Virus record (IMG/VR): IMGVR_UViG_3300025108_000203
Span: 1-33,549 of that record
Reading direction: 5' to 3' (one strand)
DNA: 33,549 nt
DNA from: a virus
Program-made: the position numbers and the translations under genes
Part shown: piece after piece, positions 21,837-29,862 of the stretch
Position numbering within the stretch: the first letter of the stretch is position 1
Layout of the letters: the number at the start of each line of letters is the position of its first letter
The notes under the pieces: model-generated
What the model was told of the DNA's origin: nothing
Seen by the model: the letters and a program-made list of their open reading frames with translations, nothing else
Databases searched by the model: none

Positions 21837-23728
21837 TTTTCTGCCCAGTTTGTACCGTGAGATGCGTCAGCTTTTGAAGGAACCACTTTGAGGATAGACT
21901 CCGCAGCTTCTTTCATACAGCGCTCTAATATCTCTTTGTACTCACTGACCTTGTCTTGAATTACTTCAAGGACAAGTTCATCATGCACACAAGCGACTAG
22001 ACACGCATCATCAGTTAGGTACGGATTTAACTTTGCTAGTGACAGCTTAAGGATATCAGCACCAGCCCCTTGTATCAATGTATTGGCACAAGCAGACATC
22101 GAAGCGTCATCGTAAGAAAGCAAACGCCTTCTCCCTGTTGGGGTTCTTACATAAGTCCAACCATCTTCAACCATCGCAGCTCTTTCTCTATGCCATTGGC
22201 GAAGGCGTGGGTACGCGTTATGAAACGCTTGGTGTGAAATTTTAGCTTCTGACAGGCTTATAAAGTTGCCTGACTGTGCTGCATAGGTCTTGTATTTCCT
22301 AAAACCCATTCCATACAACAAAGCAAAGTTCAAAGTTTTTCCTTCTTGTCTTTGAGATTTTTGTACTTCTTCCAACGGAACTTTGTAGATCAAAGCAGCT
22401 GTGACCGTATGTAGGTCTTGACCTTTCTGAAAAGCATTTATCATTTGAGGTATACCGATTAACTCTGCCCCTAAGCGAAGTTCAATCTGACTAAAGTCAC
22501 AAATGATCAGCTCATACCCCTCTCTTGAGATAAAACACTCTCGAAACTCAGTGTGTCTTGGTATTTGTTGAGCGTTAATTGCAAATTGACTCTTTACTTT
22601 TTTTGCGTTTGTTTTCTTTGCCCCTGAAGAAGTAAACCTTCCCGAGTTGGCTCCGTACTGGTTGTAACCTGAATGAATCCTGTGGGTGATGGGATTTACA
22701 TTAGAAATAAGTTTTTCAGTGTGTTCCAAGCGAGTCTCAACCTTGACTCTTTTTCTGAACAAATTAAGAAGTTCACTTGGGCTTGCGAACTCCGCCAATT
22801 GGATCTGGTTAAGAGTCGGCTTTCCTGTTCCTGGAGCAATCGGTAATTCGATTCCCAAGGATTGGAAGCATCGAATGCACTGTGCTCCAGACCCTGGATT
22901 GAATTCTTTCTTAGGTTTCTTGCCGATAGCGAGTGATCCATCGTCTCTCTTAGGTAGTTTTTCGTCGATAGGTAGATCGGCATCAAGCCGAGTGCAAAAT
23001 TCTAGTGTTATTTCCTCTAACTCACAACGAATAGCCTCTCTTAGTGCTATCAGTTTACTAACATCTACGTTAAATCCTTTATGGCACATTAATGCCACAG
23101 GGCGGACACATTTTGACTCAAGAGTGTACAAATCAAGCAAAGATTCTCCAGCTAATTCAGATAACTGAGCGGATGCGATACTCGGTAAAATGTCTACATC
23201 TTTTGCTGCATATGTAATTTGATTGATGTCTAGTTCTAGTTGACTCCAATCAGAAACTTGTTGATCTTTACTGAGTTCAATGTCTAAACGTCTTTCTACG
23301 ACTGCCTTTAGCGAACAAGACACATCAGCAAAATAAACCTTCTGAGCCTGCGGACTAACCCTCTTTTCCTTAAACCCTGCACGTAAGCATCTTTCAGCTA
23401 AGTATGTATCAAACACCTTATTTTTATAGTCGATACCGAGCGATAGAAGGAACTGAAAATCAAAATTTAAATTGTGACCCACAAGCATCTCGCGAGATTC
23501 AATCAAATTTTTAAGTCCTGTTATGTCAGGAACCTTAAACAGGTCTAACACATAAACAGTCCTATCTTCTTCGTCTTCTTTAGTTGTACATAGCTGTAAA
23601 AGCCTCGGTTTAGCCACATGGGAATCAAGCCCCGTGGTCTCAAAGTCGAGGCAGAGTTTTGGTATATCTTGAAGTTTTTCTAAAGAGGTTTCAAATTGTT
23701 CTTGTGTTGTTGCGTAGAAGATTTTCAT
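21833..23728 (-). CDS. polA: Family A DNA polymerase with 3'-5' exonuclease (631 aa)
   Basis: A replicative PolA lacking the 5'-3' nuclease domain. Exonuclease motifs: LDFETTG (Asp28, Glu30), GHNLNFDF (Asp90) and YAAKD (Tyr173, Asp177). Polymerase motif A is CDFSQIELR (Asp411). Motif B runs from Arg460 through Lys464, Phe468 and Tyr472 (KTLNFALLYG), and motif C is HDE at 582-584. The residue matching E. coli Phe762 is Phe468. It copies phage DNA with the primase-helicase. The gene starts at ATG 23728, only six bases after the T-run of a terminator, with no Shine-Dalgarno, so control at this point is likely. Confidence 0.96.
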   Translation of the reverse strand: MKIFYATTQEQFETSLEKLQDIPKLCLDFETTGLDSHVAKPRLLQLCTTKEDEEDRTVYVLDLFKVPDITGLKNLIESREMLVGHNLNFDFQFLLSLGIDYKNKVFDTYLAERCLRAGFKEKRVSPQAQKVYFADVSCSLKAVVERRLDIELSKDQQVSDWSQLELDINQITYAAKDVDILPSIASAQLSELAGESLLDLYTLESKCVRPVALMCHKGFNVDVSKLIALREAIRCELEEITLEFCTRLDADLPIDEKLPKRDDGSLAIGKKPKKEFNPGSGAQCIRCFQSLGIELPIAPGTGKPTLNQIQLAEFASPSELLNLFRKRVKVETRLEHTEKLISNVNPITHRIHSGYNQYGANSGRFTSSGAKKTNAKKVKSQFAINAQQIPRHTEFRECFISREGYELIICDFSQIELRLGAELIGIPQMINAFQKGQDLHTVTAALIYKVPLEEVQKSQRQEGKTLNFALLYGMGFRKYKTYAAQSGNFISLSEAKISHQAFHNAYPRLRQWHRERAAMVEDGWTYVRTPTGRRRLLSYDDASMSACANTLIQGAGADILKLSLAKLNPYLTDDACLVACVHDELVLEVIQDKVSEYKEILERCMKEAAESILKVVPSKADASHGTNWAEK

Positions 23729-23734
23729 TGGAAG

Positions 23735-23758
23735 AAAAAAGGGGTGCTTTCACACCCC
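23735..23758 (-). terminator. Intrinsic terminator just upstream of polA
   Basis: Minus-strand GGGGTG-TGAAAG-CACCCC forms a six-pair, GC-rich stem with a six-base loop, directly followed by six Ts (plus 23735-23740). It is one of the clearest terminators in the window. It ends the transcript of the 265-residue gene (stop at 23782) and leaves only six bases before the polA ATG. Confidence 0.85.
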
Positions 23759-23781
23759 CGTGTAAGTTGAACGCTTGAAGC

Positions 23782-24579
23782 TCAGTTGCGACGAGTCCAG
23801 CGAATAGCAATAAAGTCAAGGCTATCGTCCCACTTAGACATTACCTTTTTTCCCATTTCGGTAAGACTAATCTTGTAAACAGTGCGACGTAGTTGACTAC
23901 CAGAACTACCATTGTCTTTTTCAATAGTTCCATATTCAATGGTTGGTTCAAGAGAGATTAAACCCCATTGCTTAAGCAGCTTAGCGCCATCCCGCATTGC
24001 TGTATACGTTGGAGACGTGTGGTACAACATGTTACGTGCGAGTGAAGGGTCTTTTGCAAGAGGACGATAAAAACCTTCTTCGTCCTTTTCAAAACCTCGG
24101 AAGCACGCACATTCCGAAGACACATCAGGATGCAAAGCTAGTTTGTTGACGACGCTAGTTGCTAAGCGACGAACAGACCTATTATCAGAGGAACTAAGTC
24201 CGTTCAAGATCATCACAGCACCAACGGCGCGGATTGATTTGATGTCTGAGAGTCTTCCGACAACCTTTCCCGGATCTGTAAAAACTTCTGTTTGATCGAG
24301 ATCTGAGATTCTTGTGCCTTTACGATAAGGGCGCTTACCTGTAGAACTTTTCTTTGCTGGTGCTCCGTCGATAGCGAACCGTGCGGCTAGAGATGCCAAT
24401 ACAGGATTTTTTGATTCAACACTTAGGTTGAATAGCTTTTTAGCATTAAACATTGCTGGGTCTACATGATCAGAGATATCAACCACTAAAGGGGTGGAAG
24501 GACTGGATGTAGTTGAGATGAGAGCCGTGGCCTCACTTTCGTCAAGCTTTGTCTCACCAATTTTAAATGAAAGTTTCAT
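23782..24579 (-). CDS. Hypothetical protein with winged-helix-like C-terminus (265 aa)
   Basis: The start is taken as ATG 24579 (MKLSFKIGETKL). The N-terminal third is acidic and Ser/Thr-rich, followed by a basic stretch (AKKSSTGKRPYRKGTR) and a helical core (VGRLSDIKSIRAVGAVMILN). The last 80 residues (MRDGAKLLKQWGLISLEPTI, RRTVYKISLTEMGKKVMSKW) look like a winged-helix or MarR-type fold. It has a private promoter and terminator, suggesting strong or independently timed expression, as for a regulator or abundant DNA-binding protein. I do not recognise the family. Confidence 0.75.
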   Translation of the reverse strand: MKLSFKIGETKLDESEATALISTTSSPSTPLVVDISDHVDPAMFNAKKLFNLSVESKNPVLASLAARFAIDGAPAKKSSTGKRPYRKGTRISDLDQTEVFTDPGKVVGRLSDIKSIRAVGAVMILNGLSSSDNRSVRRLATSVVNKLALHPDVSSECACFRGFEKDEEGFYRPLAKDPSLARNMLYHTSPTYTAMRDGAKLLKQWGLISLEPTIEYGTIEKDNGSSGSQLRRTVYKISLTEMGKKVMSKWDDSLDFIAIRWTRRN

Positions 24580-24601
24580 TTGTAAAAGTCTGTACCGTAC
24601 C

Positions 24602-24631
24602 AATATATATTAAAGTCAATTATTAAAGCAA
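24602..24631 (-). promoter_or_regulatory. Sigma70-like promoter for the 265-residue gene
   Basis: On the minus strand TTGCTT (plus 24626-24631) is followed after 18 bases by TATATT (plus 24602-24607), with the ATG at 24579 about 20 bases downstream. The upstream gap up to 24718 is AT-rich and holds a direct repeat GCTCAC-TGT-GCTCAC (near 24659-24673), a possible activator or operator site. Confidence 0.55.
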
Positions 24632-24718
24632 CTTAATTTTATAGTTTCTTTATGGTTGGCTCACTGTGCTCACCATGTCACCTCAATACATTATTTAATT
24701 GATATTTGTCATACTTAT

Positions 24719-26248
24719 TTACCTGATTGATTTTTGAAAAAGATTCGCACTATAGGAATCATTTTCTATATCTACTGGATAAACTTGATCACTAAATTCT
24801 TCCAAACTATCCGTAGCATTATCTCCGATACAAAAACTCGTCCATTGAAAACCGTGCTCCTCTTTTTCTCGTAATAATCGTTTAATAAAAGCATGCGGTG
24901 TATCGGACTGACCGTCAGTAATCATCAAAACATCTGCTTTGTTTTTTATTGTTTTCTTTTGTACCGCATGGTCCAGTACACATCCGAATCTTGTACCCCC
25001 TCGCGTTGTCCAAGTAGCTATAAAATCTATAAGCTCCATATTAGTTTGTCTGTCTTTATCTAAGACTATGCTCTGCTGGATCTCTGTGTCAAACAAATGA
25101 ATTTCTATTGCTCTATGCTGTTGCATGCATTCATTAGCTACCACAAGAGAAATAGCTTTTGCCCATGTTTCCCTTTGACCAAGCATCGAACCACTCACGT
25201 CGATATACATAACTACTGAACCTTTCTCTAGTTCTTGTATTTTTGCCTCGTATTCTTTCACGAGTAGAGTTTTTTGTTGAAGTTTTAAAGCGAACAAAGC
25301 CTTACCTCCTCGTGTGGCAGCTAAAGCAAGCTCAACCGGAAAAGCTTTTGTTACTTCGTCAGAAAACTTTGCGCCCACAATTTCGTCATAATTTGTCCCA
25401 TACCTAACAGCTCTTTTCCTAGTACTCCATGCTTTTTTGAGAGCACCAAGTCTATCTATGACAAGCATAAGCCCTTTGTCCTTTGATAGTTTTTTAGCTA
25501 ACTCTTTCTTTTCACTGAGGTCATTACCAAAATAACCAACTCCCGTTTGATCTCCGAAAGAATCAAGCCCTTTCTTTAATTGATCAGCTTGTTGTTTTGC
25601 TTTTTTAACTATTTTTTGTACTGGTTCTGTAATTGTTTTGTTTGCTTTGCTAGCTAATTTTTCTAACCGCTGCCCAAGCTCTTTTCCCCGTTTTTTTATC
25701 TCCGCAGCTTTATGACCATCACCTTTAGCTACTGATTCTTTAAAAGTTTCTCTTGTTATCTCTAAGTCATCTGCAATTTGTTGAATATCTTTTAACTGTT
25801 CTGAACGTTCGTTGATTTCTTCGGCAATATTATTTGTGATATTGATCGCAGTGTTACCTGATAAGATCTGATCTCCTCCGGTCATCACTTTGAGTTCTTC
25901 CCACCAAGGAGATTCAATAATGTTGATAAAAAGCTGAACCCAAAATGAATTTTCTGGTTTATATCCGACAGGTAATTTTGGTTGTTCTTCATCTTCTAAA
26001 GCTATGTGATAACTTTCATATTCACTTACATCAAACAAAGTGTCAACATCCCCACCTTTATAAAGAAAATCAAACAGCTCTTTGCCTAAGCGAGAGATTT
26101 GCTTAATGTTATGTACTTCCTCTATGTATGTGACAAGTGGATTTCTATCTCTAACAAAGTCACTCCATAAAAAATCAGTGAGAGCATTAACTTTCAAGTA
26201 AATTGGTTCGTCGTTCGTCAGTTGAATAAAGTTCTTAGCTTTTGTCAT
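24719..26248 (-). CDS. ViaA-like VWA-domain protein (509 aa)
   Basis: The C-terminal 170 residues form a von Willebrand A domain with a complete metal-binding MIDAS: D350-x-S352-x-S354 in YIDVSGSM, Thr419 in TRGGT and Asp445 in MITDGQ. The segment before it (FPVELALA, then LQQKTLLVKEYEAKIQELEK) resembles the ViaA family linker, and residues 140-230 are a long charged helical region. ViaA-type proteins pair with a RavA/MoxR ATPase encoded beside them, as here (ATGA overlap at 26245). They are thought to present substrates or modulate the ATPase. E. coli ViaA is a little shorter (about 480 residues). Role in the phage is inferred: adaptor of a remodelling complex. Confidence 0.85.
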   Translation of the reverse strand: MTKAKNFIQLTNDEPIYLKVNALTDFLWSDFVRDRNPLVTYIEEVHNIKQISRLGKELFDFLYKGGDVDTLFDVSEYESYHIALEDEEQPKLPVGYKPENSFWVQLFINIIESPWWEELKVMTGGDQILSGNTAINITNNIAEEINERSEQLKDIQQIADDLEITRETFKESVAKGDGHKAAEIKKRGKELGQRLEKLASKANKTITEPVQKIVKKAKQQADQLKKGLDSFGDQTGVGYFGNDLSEKKELAKKLSKDKGLMLVIDRLGALKKAWSTRKRAVRYGTNYDEIVGAKFSDEVTKAFPVELALAATRGGKALFALKLQQKTLLVKEYEAKIQELEKGSVVMYIDVSGSMLGQRETWAKAISLVVANECMQQHRAIEIHLFDTEIQQSIVLDKDRQTNMELIDFIATWTTRGGTRFGCVLDHAVQKKTIKNKADVLMITDGQSDTPHAFIKRLLREKEEHGFQWTSFCIGDNATDSLEEFSDQVYPVDIENDSYSANLFQKSIR

Positions 26249-27429
26249 AATGAAAACTTAGCAATAGATTTTGTAATAGAGCTTTTTAGGTTTACAAGTT
26301 GACGATTTAGTTTTACTGCATTTCCAGCAGTTTCTATGCTTATCTTATACTTCCCCGTTTCTGTGATTACGCTTAGTTTCTCTTCAAGAGTCGAGAGATC
26401 TCTATGAAGCTTTCGTAGCTTTACAACTGTTGTATTAAGAACAGCAAGCGTATCCCCTGCTGTTTCGAGCGCGTGGTATTCCGAATATATACCCGAGTGA
26501 GCTTGTTTGATCCCTAACAACAATTTGTTTGCAGTAGGGATTATTTGATCTAAACAATCTTTAATAACTTCAATGTCTTCTACGTCTCTATAAACAATGT
26601 GGATAAGTGAATTGTGTAAATGCTCAGAGACTAACTCAGTGTCACCCTGAACGATTGCCCAACCCTTCATAAACTTTAAAATCTGCACTCTTCGTCGATC
26701 ACTAACCTGAATGCCTCTTCCAGCCAGTGTTGCCATAACTTGGTGAAAATTATCTAAAAACTCATCATTAATTTCAATAGAACTAATTTCCTCTTGGAGC
26801 GATAGCAGATCTCCGTAACATAGTTTTGATTCGGAAACTGGTCTTGGTTCACCGACACCTAATGCCCAGCGATCCAAAGATCTTTTTGATGTTGGCTTCC
26901 TTAAAAAGTCAACCGTGGGCCTGAACAGAAATCTATCGCAAAATGCTTGAAGAGATTCCTCTGATGGAAAAGAGTTTGTAGCTGCGACAATCGATTGAAT
27001 CGGTGTCTTGATTACTTCTTTTCCGTTATTAAAAGTTCTTTCATTCAAGATGGTGAGTAGTGAGTTTAGAACTGACGAACTACCGCGAAATAATTCATCT
27101 AAAAAAGCAATGTTGGCCGAGGGTAAGTATCCGTCAACGTCTCGGGTGTACTCGTCTTCTAGTAATTTTGAGATAGCTACAGGACCAAAAAGTTCTGATG
27201 GATCTGTCGTAGGAGAGAGGAGATAGCTAAAAAATTTAGAACCATCAAATCCTTTCGATACAGCTTGTACTAACTCAGACTTACCAGTACCTGGAGCACC
27301 AAACAAAAAAGCATTTTGACGGGTAATCAAAGAAGCTAAAAGCCCATCGATAACATCTTCTCTCTCTAAAAATCTGGCATTCAGAGACGCACGAAAATTT
27401 TGTAGATTGGCGAAGGTTGTTTTGTTCAT
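26245..27429 (-). CDS. RavA-like MoxR-family AAA+ ATPase (394 aa)
   Basis: A AAA+ ATPase of the MoxR/RavA branch: Walker A GAPGTGKS (44-51), Walker B IAFLDE (107-112), sensor 1 AATN (Asn152) and an arginine in DRF (Arg166). The core order FGPVAISKLL, GYLPSANIAFLDELF, SLLTILNERTFNNG follows E. coli RavA closely by eye. Full RavA is about 500 residues and ends with a LARA domain that binds LdcI; this protein stops at 394 with only helices after the AAA+ module, so that domain seems lost. Such ATPases act as ring-shaped chaperones with a VWA partner. It starts two bases after the preceding gene. Confidence 0.9.
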   Translation of the reverse strand: MNKTTFANLQNFRASLNARFLEREDVIDGLLASLITRQNAFLFGAPGTGKSELVQAVSKGFDGSKFFSYLLSPTTDPSELFGPVAISKLLEDEYTRDVDGYLPSANIAFLDELFRGSSSVLNSLLTILNERTFNNGKEVIKTPIQSIVAATNSFPSEESLQAFCDRFLFRPTVDFLRKPTSKRSLDRWALGVGEPRPVSESKLCYGDLLSLQEEISSIEINDEFLDNFHQVMATLAGRGIQVSDRRRVQILKFMKGWAIVQGDTELVSEHLHNSLIHIVYRDVEDIEVIKDCLDQIIPTANKLLLGIKQAHSGIYSEYHALETAGDTLAVLNTTVVKLRKLHRDLSTLEEKLSVITETGKYKISIETAGNAVKLNRQLVNLKSSITKSIAKFSL

Positions 27430-27431
27430 GA

Positions 27432-28628
27432 TTAGAAATCCACAGAGTCGTCAGGTGTGCTGTCTGCTATTAAAGAATCGATGTCAGTATTTCGAGCAGA
27501 CAATAGTTCAGTTCTTTTAGTAAAAAGATTTTTTAACTGTCTAGCTCGTTGCACATAAATCGTTTCTTCTAAATTAATTCTTCTTTCTAGCTCCTCTAAC
27601 TGATGAATTTCTTCTGTAGAAGCGATAGCGTTAATTAAATCACCATAAGTGTTAGAGAGACTTAAAGAATTTTGAAGAGCTTCAAGACCTTTGGTGCTCT
27701 TCCTGTTGTCGATGATTGTCTGAGCTTCTTCTTTAATTTGATCTTTCAGATTCATATACTCCACATAAGCATCTTGCCTCTCGTGGATATGAGCTGACTG
27801 TAAGCGTTTACCTACAGTCAAGAGATCCTTTGTGAGGTTAGTTAGTTCTTCAAAACCAACGCAGTGCTTTGAGATTAGTTCTAAATTCTGCGCTGTGATT
27901 TGCCAAGAACCTCTGCGAACCGAGCCGCCAGTCTGACGGTCGCCAACTTTAGTTCCTGATCTAACATCCAAGTCATCAAGTAGTTGTGCTGTAATGTTTA
28001 ATGCTTTATCTGCTGCTCCTTCTTTGGCAGCGTCCAAAACTTCTGTAGTGTTTAAGAAGGCTGCTTCCTGAATCCGAGCCTGCGGATTGCTTGGATCAGT
28101 CACTACACTCATGCTCACGGGATTTGGTCCCACAACATATACCTGAATAGCGTTTTGAATCTCTTCCTTGGTAGGAAATAGTGTCATGTATGCACTATGA
28201 GCTAAACGAGCTTCTGTAGAACCCTCATCAAACATCGTGTTGATCAGAGTATTAACAGTCTCGGACCATTGAGCAAACTCGACTGACCAAGTCTCTTGTA
28301 GTTGATGGTTATACTCTTTAGCTAAGCTACGGATGTCATAGATCATCACCATTGCCTTATCAAAATGATCAGCATGGAGAAAGTGAATATCCCCCTTGTT
28401 AATTGCACACTCGTCATAGAGTGCTCTCTGTTTTGTTCTAAGGTCACATAAAAATTCTTTTAGCGTGTTCGACAAAACCGATCGGATCGGTACAGAGTTT
28501 CGCTCTTTAAGAACGTCTACGACAACCTCAGGCAAATTCAAGTCTTTAAATTTGATTTGAGCGCTCTGCCTAACAGAAGCAGATATGGAGCAATGGATTA
28601 GAAAGAGTTCATTAATCATGGTGTTCAC
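27432..28628 (-). CDS. RavA-ViaA cassette protein, possibly DUF3150-like (398 aa)
   Basis: A 398-residue, almost wholly helical protein with start GTG 28628 overlapping the upstream stop (GTGA); ATG 28619 is possible. The N-terminal half (DLRTKQRALYDECAINKGDI, FAQWSETVNTLINTMFD, AYMTLFPTKEEIQNAIQVYV) resembles the shape of DUF3150 proteins that sit beside CobS/MoxR-type ATPases. The C-terminal half contains coiled coils. I infer a partner or substrate adaptor of the AAA+/VWA pair; the DUF3150 link needs a profile search. There is no membrane segment or enzyme motif. Confidence 0.7.
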   Translation of the reverse strand: MNTMINELFLIHCSISASVRQSAQIKFKDLNLPEVVVDVLKERNSVPIRSVLSNTLKEFLCDLRTKQRALYDECAINKGDIHFLHADHFDKAMVMIYDIRSLAKEYNHQLQETWSVEFAQWSETVNTLINTMFDEGSTEARLAHSAYMTLFPTKEEIQNAIQVYVVGPNPVSMSVVTDPSNPQARIQEAAFLNTTEVLDAAKEGAADKALNITAQLLDDLDVRSGTKVGDRQTGGSVRRGSWQITAQNLELISKHCVGFEELTNLTKDLLTVGKRLQSAHIHERQDAYVEYMNLKDQIKEEAQTIIDNRKSTKGLEALQNSLSLSNTYGDLINAIASTEEIHQLEELERRINLEETIYVQRARQLKNLFTKRTELLSARNTDIDSLIADSTPDDSVDF

Positions 28629-29050
28629 TTAATGCGACGGAAAGATGTGATGACTTTGGCTGTAACTAAATCGATTGCTCCTTTGAGTGAAAGCTTTGTC
28701 ACTAAGTGCTTTCGCTCTTCTTTCGCAAGCTTGAGACTTAACTCAAGTTTCTCAATCTTTTTATCGACTGCTTCAAGACTTTTGTGAGCCGTGGGAAGTT
28801 TATCGATCCGAACGACAATGTTTGTGCGAAGGTCTGCAAACTTAAAAAGCGATTGGTCTCCTTTAAATTGTGAAAGATCAATACCAGTAGAGTCTGCAAG
28901 CTCAAGCATAGAAGTCAATTGATTTCTTGAAGCTTCGTAAGTTTTCCCAAAGCCATCATGTAGCTCGGCTAGTGCTAGGTCGCACTCATCGAATCGTTCA
29001 GCTGCAAGTCTTCCCTGTTTAAGAAGCTTACTGGTTGTTACAGGAGTCAT
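28625..29050 (-). CDS. First protein of the RavA-ViaA cassette, coiled coil (141 aa)
   Basis: I choose ATG 29050 (MTPVTTSKLLKQGRL) because the promoter at 29108-29136 would start RNA near 29101, leaving a 50-base leader; a GTG at 29098 would have almost none. The protein is helical, with a coiled coil toward the C-terminus (LEAVDKKIEKLELSLKLAKE) and a basic end. It overlaps the next gene by four bases. I do not recognise its family. Position one in the cassette suggests an essential partner of the ATPase system or a scaffold that bridges to its target. Confidence 0.7.
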   Translation of the reverse strand: MTPVTTSKLLKQGRLAAERFDECDLALAELHDGFGKTYEASRNQLTSMLELADSTGIDLSQFKGDQSLFKFADLRTNIVVRIDKLPTAHKSLEAVDKKIEKLELSLKLAKEERKHLVTKLSLKGAIDLVTAKVITSFRRIK

Positions 29051-29107
29051 GTTTTGTAATGAGATAGGATGGTGCGCCACGTTATAGGTCGGTGCCACCT
29101 GATGAGA

Positions 29108-29136
29108 ATTGTACGTGATCTAACGCATGGTGTCAA
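29108..29136 (-). promoter_or_regulatory. Strong sigma70-type promoter of the RavA-ViaA cassette
   Basis: On the minus strand TTGACA (plus 29131-29136), a 17-base spacer, and TACAAT (plus 29108-29113) match the consensus at all but one position. Transcription should start near 29101. The DNA further upstream (about 29140-29270) is AT-rich and has no gene. It is the best promoter in the window. Confidence 0.85.
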
Positions 29137-29270
29137 CCCTAGTTACAAGGTATTAAACTACGCGATAGTATGTTTAGATTTTCTAAAAATAATTTCTTTT
29201 TCTACAATGAGATTAGCAACAAATAAATAGTCAGTTTGTTACATCTATCTTTATTAAGACTTTAGAAATT

Positions 29271-29298
29271 AAAAAAAACCAAGAATAATTTCTTGGTT
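29271..29298 (-). terminator. Intrinsic terminator after dcd
   Basis: Minus-strand AACCAAGAA-ATTA-TTCTTGGTT gives a perfect nine-pair stem with a four-base loop, running into a T-run (plus A-run 29271-29278). It ends the transcript that contains dcd and the small genes to its right, and isolates the downstream cassette. Confidence 0.9.
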
Positions 29299-29314
29299 CC
29301 TTACTTGTTTAAAT

Positions 29315-29842
29315 TTATTGATCGCCTTTCGATCGACTTACAGAAGAATCGTTGTTATATCTTCCTGTGACGCTATAGCTTTTTTCAGGAGGACTCGCCA
29401 TCTCCATAAAGATCACTTGACCAATTTTCCTACCTGGCCATAGAGGTAAGTAACCATAATTTCTAGCGTTCTTTAATTCAAGGGTTAAAACAGAATTGTT
29501 AAACCCAGGATCAATCCAACCGGCTAACAAATGCTCAAAACCACTTCGAGCTAACGAAGATTTTAAAGCGAATTGAGCTGCAACACAGTCTGGAATAAAA
29601 AACTTCTCAAGCGTATGAGTCAGTACAAATTCATTTGGTGACAAATAAAAAGGCGCTTGTGCTGTGTAGCTAGAAATATCTACAGCTCGATAATTTTCAT
29701 CTGCTTCTGTCTCGACTAACACTTCATTACCCAGACGAACATCGAGACTCGCTGGATTTAACAGAGCCGGATCAAATGGTTTGACCATTCCCGCTAAACA
29801 TAGTTCTTTTATCTGATGATCTGGGAGAACACTCACGGCCAT
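29315..29842 (-). CDS. dcd: dCTP deaminase (175 aa)
   Basis: Dcd deaminates dCTP to dUTP, which becomes dUMP and then dTMP by ThyX. Motifs match the dCTP-deaminase/dUTPase-fold family: LLNPASLDVRLGN (28-39), SSLARSGF (95-102), AGWIDPGF, and the catalytic Glu122 in LTLELKN, followed by KIGQVIF and the C-terminal YNNDSSVSRSKG that closes over the nucleotide. Length (175) is close to bacterial Dcd. No separate dUTPase is seen in the window, so a host enzyme or a bifunctional Dcd/dUTPase activity must hydrolyse dUTP. It is the last gene before the terminator at 29271. Confidence 0.93.
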   Translation of the reverse strand: MAVSVLPDHQIKELCLAGMVKPFDPALLNPASLDVRLGNEVLVETEADENYRAVDISSYTAQAPFYLSPNEFVLTHTLEKFFIPDCVAAQFALKSSLARSGFEHLLAGWIDPGFNNSVLTLELKNARNYGYLPLWPGRKIGQVIFMEMASPPEKSYSVTGRYNNDSSVSRSKGDQ

Positions 29843-29862
29843 GACAACATACAGCTATCAGT

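Noticed and set aside
24719-27429. CobS/CobT cobaltochelatase-type pair
   Set aside because: By eye the ATPase core (FGPVAI, GYLPSANIAFLDELF, LLTILNERTFNNG) and the linker before the VWA domain fit RavA/ViaA better; kept as the alternative to test.
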